Below are positions 24,568 to 32,275 of a stretch of DNA of 36,553 bases, one piece after another. Every line of letters starts with the position of its first letter. Within the stretch, counting starts at the first letter, position 1. Location: positions 1-36,553 of the forward strand of contig JAZOSN010000023.1 of the NCBI GenBank assembly GCA_045657105.1, given 5' to 3'. This DNA is from SIG672 sp045657105. GTDB lineage: Bacteria; Bacillota; Clostridia; Oscillospirales; CAG-272. The position numbers and the translations under genes were made by a program. Under the pieces are notes generated by a model that was given only the letters and a program-made list of their open reading frames with translations, ran no database searches and was not told the origin of the DNA.

Positions 24568-25194
24568 ATGGATACATACAAAAAGCACTACGAGAAGTTC
24601 AAAGCTCTTAACGGCGATCTTTTCGTGTTCAGACGAAAGCGCAGAATAAAGCTTTTAGTTAAGATTGCTATCCTTGAAGCGTTTTTCGTGTTCTTTGCAA
24701 TTATAGGCTCGTCGGTAGATCCCGTAAAGGCGGTAGTTTTCAGCGCGCTCTGCGGACTCCTGCTTCCCTTTCTGATATTTGATCCGCAGGATCTTTTCAG
24801 ACATCCGTACATAGGCAAGATCACGGGCACGAAATATATGATGCGCTACGTTTTCCCAAAGGGCGTGCTTTACAGCACGATGCATATTCCGGGAGGAAAC
24901 GTAAAATTCGGATTTCAGTCGTTTATCCGCTTCACCGTTGAGGACGAAAAAGGAAAAAAGCATCATTTCACACTGCCTCAACATTTCAGAGAAATTTACA
25001 AACAGGGAGATACGGTAATGCTTATTTCCGGTCTTGACTATCCGGTCTGCTACACCAAAAGAAAGCACGCGGTCTGTATGAAATGCGGTGCGATGTTCAT
25101 TCCGCATAAGGACACCTGCGACGCGCTCTTCTGCGGTGCCCTTCTTCCCGTAATTCCCGAAAAAGAGGACGAGTACGGAACATACGAATATTAA
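24568..25194 (+). CDS. Unknown membrane protein with C-terminal zinc-ribbon-like motif, cassette gene 4 (208 aa)
   Basis: Family not recognised. After a basic N-terminus (FRRKRRIKLL, 21-30) come two hydrophobic segments (31-50 and 54-71). A beta-rich region (90-165) includes VKFGFQSFIRFTVEDEKGKKHHFTL and DTVMLISGLDYPVCYTKRKHAVC. The C-terminal part has C170, C173 (CMKCG), H180, C184 and C189, in a zinc-ribbon-like arrangement, followed by an acidic tail. It is the last gene of the cassette, 15 bp after gene 3 and before the terminator at 25193. It is unlike genes 1-3 but conserved in position within the transcript. Confidence 0.7.
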   Translation: MDTYKKHYEKFKALNGDLFVFRRKRRIKLLVKIAILEAFFVFFAIIGSSVDPVKAVVFSALCGLLLPFLIFDPQDLFRHPYIGKITGTKYMMRYVFPKGVLYSTMHIPGGNVKFGFQSFIRFTVEDEKGKKHHFTLPQHFREIYKQGDTVMLISGLDYPVCYTKRKHAVCMKCGAMFIPHKDTCDALFCGALLPVIPEKEDEYGTYEY

Positions 25195-25223
25195 AAAGGC
25201 AGCACTCTGTGTGCTACCTTTTT
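25193..25223. terminator. Bidirectional intrinsic terminator
   Basis: Stem AAAAAGG-AGCAC pairing with GTGCT-CCTTTTT (one mismatch, C with A) around a 5-base loop. A/T tracts on both sides serve both the cassette and the convergent Na/Pi gene. Confidence 0.85.
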
Positions 25224-25239
25224 GTTTTATAAATTTACG

Positions 25240-27015
25240 TCAATTTTTCTCCTTGATCGCATCAAGATATTTCTCTTTATACGACTTATATCTGTCCGCA
25301 TAAAGTTGATCCTTTTCCTTTACGCCGTTAAGATACTCGTGCATATCAAGCCTATCGTTTGCGATCTCGATCATACAACCCACTATATTCGAGCAGTGAT
25401 CGGCAACTCTCTCGAGATTAGTTATAAGATCCGACCAAACAAATCCTGCCTCGATCGAGCAGTCACCCTTCTGCATTCTCTCGATATGTCGCGAACGTAA
25501 AGTATCTTTAAGAATATCGACTATCTGTTCAAGTGGCTCGACAAGAGCTGCCGCCTGCATATTTTCACCGCTAAACGCTTCTACCGTGTGATCTAATATC
25601 TCCTCGACTGCGGCAATCATCGAGTTCATTTCATTTTGTGCCGAGGGCGTGAAGGCTATTTCCTTGTCACTAAGCTCCTCGACCGATTCGAGAATATTGA
25701 CCGCGTGGTCGGAAATTCTTTCAAAATCTCCTATAACGTGAAGGAGCTTTGAGGACTCTTTACTGTCGCGGCTACTCATCTCGTGTGAGCTAAGCTTTAC
25801 AAGGTAACTTCCGAGAATATCCTCATAGTGATCTGCTTCCTTCTCGCGCTCGCGGACCTTGGCAGCTTTATCCGGATCAAACTGTCCCGGCACCATCGAA
25901 AGCGCATCTTTCAAAGCCTTTACCGAAACGTCTGCCATCGTGAGAGTTACCTTACGGCAGTTTTCGATTGCGATCGAGGGAGTGACCATAAGGCGTTCGT
26001 CAAGCTGAGTGATCTGATCCTTATTATCATCGTTTTTCGGCTCGGGAATAAGCTTATACGAAAGCTTTTCGAGAAGTCCCGATGCAGGAAGAAGCATTGC
26101 AGTACAAAGTATATTGAACACAGAGTGTGCGACGGCTATATTAAACTCACTCGCCTGCCCTGCAACAAACTCTGCTACCGTAGGAATAAACGCTTTTGCA
26201 ATACAGAACACAGTGAGAAGAATGACAGTTCCTATAACATTAAAGAACAGGTGAACCACAGATGCACGGCGAGCGTTTCTGTTAGTACCTACCGAGGAGA
26301 TAAGTGCCGTAACACAGGTACCGATATTCTGTCCCATAATTATCGGAATAGCCGCCCCAAGACTTACGGCTCCGGTAGATGAAAGTGCTTGAAGTATACC
26401 GACAGAAGCCGACGAGGACTGAATTATACCCGTAAGAACCGCTCCTGTAATCACTCCGAGAATCGGGTTATCGAACATTGTAAGAATGCCGGTAAACTGT
26501 GGAACGTCTTTAAGTCCGGATACTGCCGCAGACATGGCGTCCATACCGAACATAAGCGTTGCAAAGCCTAAAAGAATAGTTGCAACGTCGTGCTTTTTAC
26601 TGCTCTTTGTACCCATTATCAGAACTATACCGATAAGAGCAAGAATCGGCGTAAACGAGGAAGGCTTGAACCATTGAAGTATTCCGCCTGCATCTATACC
26701 CGAAAGGCTTATGAGCCAAGCGGTCACCGTAGTACCGACGTTTGCACCCATAATTACGTTTATCGCCTGTCTTAGAGTCATAAGACCGGAGTTTGCAAAT
26801 CCAACCACCATTACCGTCGTTGCCGAGGAGGACTGAATTATAGCCGTAACTCCAAGACCTGTAAGAAAGCCTGTGAGTTTACCGGTAGTCAGTCTTGAAA
26901 GAATTGCTTTAAGGCCTCCGCCTGCCGTCTTTTCGAGAGAGGAGCCCATTAGATTCATACCGAAAAGGAACAGACAAAGTCCGCCTATCAGATCAAGTAC
27001 ATCCCAAATTTCCAT
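25240..27015 (-). CDS. Na+/phosphate cotransporter with C-terminal PhoU-like domain (NptA/YjbB family)
   Basis: A 591-aa protein. The first ~310 residues are membrane-embedded with the two inverted-repeat signatures of the SLC34/PF02690 family: VTAIIQSSSATTVMVVGFANSG followed by MGANVGTTVTAW, and TGIIQSSSASVGILQALS followed by MGQNIGTCVTAL. The QSSSA pairs form the transport site for sodium and phosphate. From about residue 350 to the end is a helical PhoU-like domain (LLHVIGDFERISDHAVNI and NLERVADHCSNIVGC repeats), where E/D..R..D motifs may bind metals. It is a single-gene unit. Such proteins import phosphate or export it, and some link it to PhoU signalling. Confidence 0.94.
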   Translation of the reverse strand: MEIWDVLDLIGGLCLFLFGMNLMGSSLEKTAGGGLKAILSRLTTGKLTGFLTGLGVTAIIQSSSATTVMVVGFANSGLMTLRQAINVIMGANVGTTVTAWLISLSGIDAGGILQWFKPSSFTPILALIGIVLIMGTKSSKKHDVATILLGFATLMFGMDAMSAAVSGLKDVPQFTGILTMFDNPILGVITGAVLTGIIQSSSASVGILQALSSTGAVSLGAAIPIIMGQNIGTCVTALISSVGTNRNARRASVVHLFFNVIGTVILLTVFCIAKAFIPTVAEFVAGQASEFNIAVAHSVFNILCTAMLLPASGLLEKLSYKLIPEPKNDDNKDQITQLDERLMVTPSIAIENCRKVTLTMADVSVKALKDALSMVPGQFDPDKAAKVREREKEADHYEDILGSYLVKLSSHEMSSRDSKESSKLLHVIGDFERISDHAVNILESVEELSDKEIAFTPSAQNEMNSMIAAVEEILDHTVEAFSGENMQAAALVEPLEQIVDILKDTLRSRHIERMQKGDCSIEAGFVWSDLITNLERVADHCSNIVGCMIEIANDRLDMHEYLNGVKEKDQLYADRYKSYKEKYLDAIKEKN

Positions 27016-27073
27016 TTGATTTTCTCCATTTTTAATTTTTATTTTTTCTTTTCGACTTAAAATAACACGTTTT

Positions 27074-27101
27074 TGTATAATTACAAGCAGAATTATGTAA
27101 A
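27074..27101 (-). promoter_or_regulatory. Possible promoter of the Na/Pi cotransporter gene
   Basis: On the minus strand, -35 TTTACA (27096-27101), 16-base spacer, -10 TATACA (27074-27079), about 58 bases before the ATG. Confidence 0.4.
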
Positions 27102-27173
27102 ATCGATGTTAAATCTTCACCTAAGAACAGTATTGGCAGAAAATTCAAGGATACACACTTATCGCAAATAAGA

Positions 27174-27195
27174 AAAACCGCCTTTCGGCGGTTTT
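27174..27195 (-). terminator. Intrinsic terminator after the acyltransferase genes
   Basis: A perfect 9-bp stem, AAAACCGCC with GGCGGTTTT, a TTTC loop, and an A-rich left flank that reads as a U tract on the minus strand. Confidence 0.85.
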
Positions 27196-27203
27196 AATAT
27201 TTA

Positions 27204-28295
27204 TCAGCACTTGATCAGCTTTTTAACGATCGGTATCTTAGACATTACGTATGACGCTCCAAACGAAGCTACAACACATATAAGCCACTCGACAGGCATC
27301 TCGACAATCAGATTTCCGATATTTATAGCCTTCGAAATAAGTGTGAGAAGCATCATATGTATAAGATAAGTACCGAAGGTAAGACCGGATAGCTTTGTTA
27401 TCACGGGGGATGTCATTCCGCCGTCCTTTTCTTTAAACAGATAAAAGATAAACAGGAAAACTCCAACGCTATAAAGAAGTACGTTAATACTGCTATTTGC
27501 ATAAAAAAGTCCGAGAGGTCTGCTTGTATCGGTAGAAAAGATCTGAGGTCCGAGGACGGTCGTGATCATTCCTGCTGCACCCAGAATATAAAGAGCTAAT
27601 CGTATATTCTTTTTTATATCAACGTTTGAGATATACCAACCTATCAGATAATAGGTGATATATTCGCCGAGAACGTCAAGATAAAACTGATCCGCATACG
27701 CCGAAATAAGATTTTCGGAGGTCACGAAGCCGCCGGCTACTTTATCAAAGGCAAAGCTTGCAAGCGGAACCGAGAACTTGAATACCATCGCGAGCAGGAT
27801 AAAATAAAGAACGTAATTTGAATTTTCTTTTTTCACAAAAAGTCTGAGTATCGGAAGAAGCAAATAAAGTCCGACGAGCATATAGAGATACCAGAGATGT
27901 GTGTGTCCGAAGATCGACTTATAGATAAAGTTTTTAATTGAAACGTCGTTTCCCGACAAAATTGGGATAACTATCTGATATACCGCCGCGTACGCCACCG
28001 ACCATATAAGGAGCAAAACGAAGAACGATCCTGCCGTCTTAAATATCTTCTTTATCGGTATTTCCCTGCTTTCGTTTAGCATAAGTGCGCCCGAAAGCAT
28101 AACGAAAAGCGGTACGCCTATACGGGAAATGCTGTCGAGAATATTTGCTATAATGAAATCCGCAGAGCCCGTCGGAGCACCCTTAACGGTGTCCGATGAG
28201 GCGTGTATCATCACAACCGCAAGAGTTGCAAGAATACGGATAATATCATAAGAAAAAATTCTGTTTGTCTTGTTGTTCATTTCAAACACCTTCAA
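27204..28295 (-). CDS. Acyltransferase family 3 (AT3) membrane protein, second copy
   Basis: A 363-aa integral membrane protein with about 10 transmembrane segments of the AT3/OafA group, which transfers acetyl or other acyl groups to surface sugars. Diagnostic parts are YDIIRILATLAVVMIHASSDT near the N-terminus (with the conserved HAS following the Arg-rich start), ISRIGVPLFVMLSGALML and HLWYLYMLVGLYLLLPIL. The start is the ATG at 28295; an in-frame ATG occurs five codons later. It lies 27 bp after another AT3 gene and is followed by the terminator at 27174. The acyl acceptor is unknown. Confidence 0.88.
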   Translation of the reverse strand: MKVFEMNNKTNRIFSYDIIRILATLAVVMIHASSDTVKGAPTGSADFIIANILDSISRIGVPLFVMLSGALMLNESREIPIKKIFKTAGSFFVLLLIWSVAYAAVYQIVIPILSGNDVSIKNFIYKSIFGHTHLWYLYMLVGLYLLLPILRLFVKKENSNYVLYFILLAMVFKFSVPLASFAFDKVAGGFVTSENLISAYADQFYLDVLGEYITYYLIGWYISNVDIKKNIRLALYILGAAGMITTVLGPQIFSTDTSRPLGLFYANSSINVLLYSVGVFLFIFYLFKEKDGGMTSPVITKLSGLTFGTYLIHMMLLTLISKAINIGNLIVEMPVEWLICVVASFGASYVMSKIPIVKKLIKC

Positions 28296-28322
28296 GAATT
28301 TAGTTCAGTTACCTAGTTACCT

Positions 28323-29438
28323 TTAAGTTTTATTTTGGAAAGCTTCCTCTTTCCACCCTACAAGCCTGTCCAGTACTGATCCAAGCTTTTCTGTCAGACG
28401 GTTTATTCTAAGAAGCTTAAAGATCTGTACGCGTACAAGATCTATTACATAACATACCAGATATACCGCAAAAATAGCGCTTATTCCAACTCCTATACAG
28501 ACAAAAATATTATTCTTTGCCGCCCAGATAACCATATTAGAGAAGATACGGTAGAAAATGAGTGGGTGAGTATGAATTATATATACCGAAAAAGCCGCAG
28601 AGCTTATCGAAAGCAGAGTCTTTGACAGAAATCTGTGCTTTTCGCCGTCAAAGCTTATTTTTTCAAAAAGCAGAAGCGAGGCGGCGGCGTTTACTACCAT
28701 AAACGGTGAAGTATACTGGAAGAGATGATAAGCGAAGGTAGCCACAACGCCTTTTCCGAAAAACCAGAACGCCCAGACAACAAGCACGTTCAATGCCATA
28801 ATACAAACAAGCCTCGTTTTGCTCAGATCAAAATATTTTTTACCGTACAGTTTAATAAAAGCTCCGACGAAATAGCAAAATATAAGCCAGAAGGAGGAAT
28901 AGCCTCTGCTAACCTTAAAATAATCGTAAAATCCAAACGTAGTTATTACGGAAAGCGTTGCAAAAAGGATTGCAATAAGCATAGCAAATCTTTTTTCATC
29001 AAGAGCTCGGATAAATGTATTAAGATACGGAATAAGCATAAAGACGAGCGCATAGCAAACTACATACCAGTATCCTCCGGTTATGGGTGGAAATACAGAT
29101 TCAAGACAAAGCTTAAGATTTCCTGCAAAAATACCGTGACGGAAAATCATAAAGCCTGCAAAAATAGTAACACAATAAAATGCAACGGTAGCAAGCAGAT
29201 CCATCAGTCTTGCAGTACTGTTTCTTGTCTTATTCACACACAGATAGCCCGTAAGCATAGCGAAAACATCAACAGACGAATAGCATATTGCTCCAAGGAG
29301 CTTTGCAAACGCCTCGTTAACAGGCATATCACCCGAGCCTCTCAAAAGACCGCCTTTATTAACAATATGTAAGCCGAGTATTCCAAGCATAGCCCAGATA
29401 CGAAGAATATCAAGTCCGTAATTTCTGTTTTTTGTCAT
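28323..29438 (-). CDS. Acyltransferase family 3 (AT3) membrane protein, first copy
   Basis: A 371-aa membrane acyltransferase with about 10 transmembrane segments. Key parts are YGLDILRIWAMLGILGLHIVNKGG at 8-31, CYSSVDVFAMLTGYLCV near 52, GGYWYVVCYALVFMLIPYLNTF near 116 and the C-terminal FSVYIIHTHPLIFYRIF. It differs enough from the next gene to be a distinct paralogue. It follows the cysteine-desulfidase-family gene by 22 bp and precedes the second AT3 gene by 27 bp, so the three are probably one transcript. The acyl acceptor is unknown. Confidence 0.88.
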   Translation of the reverse strand: MTKNRNYGLDILRIWAMLGILGLHIVNKGGLLRGSGDMPVNEAFAKLLGAICYSSVDVFAMLTGYLCVNKTRNSTARLMDLLATVAFYCVTIFAGFMIFRHGIFAGNLKLCLESVFPPITGGYWYVVCYALVFMLIPYLNTFIRALDEKRFAMLIAILFATLSVITTFGFYDYFKVSRGYSSFWLIFCYFVGAFIKLYGKKYFDLSKTRLVCIMALNVLVVWAFWFFGKGVVATFAYHLFQYTSPFMVVNAAASLLLFEKISFDGEKHRFLSKTLLSISSAAFSVYIIHTHPLIFYRIFSNMVIWAAKNNIFVCIGVGISAIFAVYLVCYVIDLVRVQIFKLLRINRLTEKLGSVLDRLVGWKEEAFQNKT

Positions 29439-29460
29439 AATGTCACCTTAAAATTCAAAT

Positions 29461-30741
29461 TCAGTCAACACAGGTCATAATATCGAGTATTTCTCTATCG
29501 GTATCTCGCATTCCGTCACGGCCAAGTCGACCGATATTTTTAATGGTATTTTCAACTCCGGCAGACACTATTCCGTCGCCGCGGTAGAACTGCTGTCCTT
29601 GCAGATACATCTCATATCCGAGAATTCCCGCATCGACCGCAGTCGAAATCTTTGCCGCGCAGGACGCTTTCGCGCCGTCGCAAACTATGCCCGATGTTAT
29701 AGCAAGCGCGTTTACGAGCGTATGAGCGATCTCTTTGTATCCGCCGCCGCGGAGATATGCAATACCCGCTCCTGCCGCAGCTCCTGCACTCACCGCTCCG
29801 CAATAGGCAGACAGGCAACCGATTCCCGATTTCAGGTGAATTGCCGACAAATTGGAGATAATAAGCGCTCTGTAAAGCTTATCCTCGTCCACGCCGAGCT
29901 CCTTTGCATATTCAACGAGCGGAAGTGATACCGTCATTCCCTGATTTCCGCTTCCCGAGTTGATTATAACGGGCAGCTCGCAACCATTCATTCGAGCGTC
30001 AGAGCCTGCCGCCGCTCTCGCCTTCGCGCGAGTGATTATATCTTTTCCGAAGGAGTCGAGCAGTACCGATCCGATATTTGCACCGTAATCGCCGTTAAAG
30101 CCCTCTTCGGATATTGCCACATTATATTCTATCTGACGGCAGAGCGTTTCCTTAACGTCCGAAATATCCGCAGTATTTGCAAAGTCGCATATATCCTCTA
30201 TACTAAGAAGCGAGTAATCGGGAAGCCCTTCCTCTTCTACGCTTTCGAGTCCCTTTTGGAGCAGGACCTTAGAGTCTTTTTCTATATATACGACGCTCGC
30301 GTGACTGTTTGCTATTCTCACCTTCGCGCTCGAATTTTTACCGTACACGGTAACAACTATATCGAGAAGCAGATCGTTTTCCGCCTGCTTTACCGAGATC
30401 GGCGTAGCACTCAGATATTCGACAAACTCCTTCTTCTGAGCCTCGGTAACGTTTCTGAGAACCTCAAGGTCAAGCTCTGCCTGCCCTGCGACAACTCCGA
30501 TGGCGACCGCGGCTTCTATTCCCTTTTGTCCGTTTGTATTGGGAACGATAACGCTTTTGACGTTTTTGATTATATTTCCGCTCGCGACGACATCTATTTT
30601 TTCAGGAAGCTCTCCGAGCACCTCTCTTGCCTTTGCTCCGCAAAGCGCGAGCGCGGTAGGCTCGGTACACCCTCTTGCCGGAACAAGCTCTCTTTTAAGT
30701 ATTTCGGTGTAGGTCTGATATTTTAAGCAGTGCTTTTCCAC
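29461..30741 (-). CDS. L-cysteine desulfidase / L-serine dehydratase-alpha-like (CyuA/YhaM, UPF0597) family
   Basis: A 426-aa enzyme of the family that breaks down L-cysteine to pyruvate, ammonia and sulfide using an oxygen-sensitive [4Fe-4S] cluster; the fold is that of serine dehydratase alpha. Candidate cluster and active-site regions are LVPARGCTEPTALAL (C25), NSGSGNQGMTVSLP, the SGIGCLSAYCGAVSAGAAAG loop and ITSGIVCDGAKASCAAKI. I start at the GTG at 30741 (VEKHCLKYQTY), with AAGGA 8 bases upstream. The longer frame to 30867 runs through the predicted promoter and is not supported. It leads an operon with two AT3 genes. Confidence 0.88.
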   Translation of the reverse strand: MEKHCLKYQTYTEILKRELVPARGCTEPTALALCGAKAREVLGELPEKIDVVASGNIIKNVKSVIVPNTNGQKGIEAAVAIGVVAGQAELDLEVLRNVTEAQKKEFVEYLSATPISVKQAENDLLLDIVVTVYGKNSSAKVRIANSHASVVYIEKDSKVLLQKGLESVEEEGLPDYSLLSIEDICDFANTADISDVKETLCRQIEYNVAISEEGFNGDYGANIGSVLLDSFGKDIITRAKARAAAGSDARMNGCELPVIINSGSGNQGMTVSLPLVEYAKELGVDEDKLYRALIISNLSAIHLKSGIGCLSAYCGAVSAGAAAGAGIAYLRGGGYKEIAHTLVNALAITSGIVCDGAKASCAAKISTAVDAGILGYEMYLQGQQFYRGDGIVSAGVENTIKNIGRLGRDGMRDTDREILDIMTCVD

Positions 30742-30780
30742 AACAGTTTTCCTTTCCGTATGAAACCTTCGTTTTACGCC

Positions 30781-30809
30781 ATTATACCACTTTATTTTAC
30801 CAAATACAA
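30781..30809 (-). promoter_or_regulatory. Sigma-A promoter of the CyuA-like/AT3 operon
   Basis: On the minus strand, TTGTAT (30804-30809), 17-base spacer, TATAAT (30781-30786), 40 bases before the GTG start. Confidence 0.65.
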
Positions 30810-30878
30810 GTGTTTTACCGTTATTTTGACACAAATAAGAAATTTTGCATAGTATTAAAGCCAACATTTACAAAGCAC

Positions 30879-30907
30879 TTGAACTTTATTAAAATTAGTG
30901 GTATAAT
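30879..30907 (+). promoter_or_regulatory. Sigma-A promoter of the ICMT-like gene
   Basis: TTGAAC (30879-30884), 17-base spacer, TATAAT (30902-30907), 38 bases before the ATG. Both this and its divergent partner read AGTGGTATAAT across the -10. Confidence 0.7.
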
Positions 30908-30944
30908 ATAAGTGTTGTAGTACTATCCGGAAAGGAGAGCTCAT

Positions 30945-31610
30945 ATGAAGCTTTTAATAAACGCGCTTACAAAATTCCTCTGCGGGCTTCTGCTCGTCGG
31001 GCTTTTACTATTTTTACCTGCGGGGACGCTCGCCTATCCGAACGCGTGGCTATTCATCGCGCTTCTTTTTATACCGATGATAATACTCGGAGTTTTTCTG
31101 TTTATAAAATCCCCCGAGCTTCTGAAAAGACGTCTTGACACCAAGGAAAAAGAGAAAACACAAAAGGGCGTGGTGGCACTTTCTGCTCTTCTCTTCCTTG
31201 GCGGATTTATCGTCGCAGGGCTTGATTTTCGCTTTTCGTGGTCCGAGATATCTCTTTGGGCAGTTGTCCTCGCCTGCGCGGTTCTTTTGACCTCTTACGC
31301 GCTATATGCCGAGGTGATGAGAGAAAACGTCTATCTCTCACGAACAGTCAAGGTAGAAAGCTCTCAAAAGGTAATAGACACAGGACTCTACGCTATCGTG
31401 CGCCACCCTATGTATGCGGTAACTATCTGGCTTTTTCTGTCTATACCGATCGTACTCGGATCCTTTTATGCGCTACTCTGCTTCATACCGTATCCCGTAA
31501 TCATCGCCGCGCGAATACGTAGCGAAGAAAAGCTTCTGAGCAGAGAGCTTGACGGATACGAGAAATACAAAAAGAAAGTAAAATACAGACTCATTCCTTT
31601 CATCTGGTAA
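30945..31610 (+). CDS. ICMT/PEMT-family integral membrane methyltransferase
   Basis: A 221-aa integral membrane protein with about five transmembrane segments, of the isoprenylcysteine carboxyl methyltransferase-like group. The diagnostic C-terminal region is VIDTGLYAIVRHPMYAVTIWLFLSIPIVLGS (about 143-173), with the RHPMY SAM-binding motif, then RSEEKLLSRELDGYEKYKKKVKYRLIPFIW. Bacteria do not prenylate proteins, so the substrate is probably a lipid, quinone or small molecule; this is inference. The start has AAAGGAGAG 6-12 bases upstream. The next gene begins 50 bp downstream on the same strand. Confidence 0.86.
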   Translation: MKLLINALTKFLCGLLLVGLLLFLPAGTLAYPNAWLFIALLFIPMIILGVFLFIKSPELLKRRLDTKEKEKTQKGVVALSALLFLGGFIVAGLDFRFSWSEISLWAVVLACAVLLTSYALYAEVMRENVYLSRTVKVESSQKVIDTGLYAIVRHPMYAVTIWLFLSIPIVLGSFYALLCFIPYPVIIAARIRSEEKLLSRELDGYEKYKKKVKYRLIPFIW

Positions 31611-31660
31611 AAAATAAAATTACGTAAAATACAAAAAAGCTTAGTTTAAGGAGAATTCAA

Positions 31661-32203
31661 ATGTCAGAATTTTTAGCATCGCTTCACCCTGCCTGGGTAT
31701 GTCTTATAGTTTGCGCCGCAAAGATAATAGAGATCTCTATCCAGTCGCTCAAAACCTGTATGATGGTAAAAGGTCAACGTCTGAAAGCCGCAGGGCTCGG
31801 ATTTGTCGAATGTACCATCTGGGGACTCGTCATATCAACTATAATCGGAACGCTCGGTGACAACATATTTCTGCTCTTCTTTTACTGCATCGGATACGCC
31901 GTAGGTCTTTTCCTCGGCTCGACTATCGAGAGCAGGATCGCACTCGGAACGTCCAACCTCGAGCTTATCGCAAGCGATGAGAGCACGAAAAAGATCACCG
32001 CATATCTTAAAGAGCAAAACAGAGGCTACACCGTGTTTGAAGGTCACGGATCAAAGGACAAAATGAATATGATCTTCATAGTCCTGCCTCGCAAGGAAAC
32101 ACCGAAGGTACTGCGAGAAATACGGAAAGAATGTGACGGAAAGGTTTTCGTGGTTGCCTCAGAGGTAAGCAAATACGCCGGCGGATACGGTATGGTAAAA
32201 TAA
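31661..32203 (+). CDS. UPF0316-type membrane protein (DUF5698 + DUF2179)
   Basis: A 180-aa protein. Residues 10-90 hold about three transmembrane segments (WVCLIVCAAKIIEISIQSLKTCMMVKG; LGFVECTIWGLVISTII; IFLLFFYCIGYAVGLFLGS), matching DUF5698. The last ~75 residues (YLKEQNRGYTVFEGHGSKDKMNMIFIVLPRKETPKVLREIRKECDGKVFVVASEVS) match DUF2179, a small ferredoxin-like cytoplasmic domain with a conserved G.G in the GHGSK region. The same domain pair is found in the YebE/YitT-type proteins, whose function is unknown. AAGGAG lies 9 bases before the ATG. It is probably co-transcribed with the ICMT-like gene and ends at the terminator at 32212. Confidence 0.85.
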   Translation: MSEFLASLHPAWVCLIVCAAKIIEISIQSLKTCMMVKGQRLKAAGLGFVECTIWGLVISTIIGTLGDNIFLLFFYCIGYAVGLFLGSTIESRIALGTSNLELIASDESTKKITAYLKEQNRGYTVFEGHGSKDKMNMIFIVLPRKETPKVLREIRKECDGKVFVVASEVSKYAGGYGMVK

Positions 32204-32211
32204 GTACAAGT

Positions 32212-32268
32212 AAAAAAGCGGAGCGATCGGACTGCAAGCTTGCAGAACGAAAACTCCGCTATTTTTTG
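32212..32268. terminator. Bidirectional terminator with a nested palindrome
   Basis: An outer stem AGCGGAG (32217-32223)/CTCCGCT (32254-32260) with A-rich left and T-rich right flanks encloses the perfect 14-bp palindrome CTGCAAGCTTGCAG (32232-32245). It serves both convergent genes (UPF0316 and leuA). Confidence 0.75.
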
Positions 32269-32275
32269 TAAAATC

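Noticed and set aside
29461..30867. Extended start of the CyuA-like gene giving 468 aa
   Set aside because: The extra residues run across the predicted promoter at 30781-30809. The GTG at 30741 has a proper ribosome binding site.
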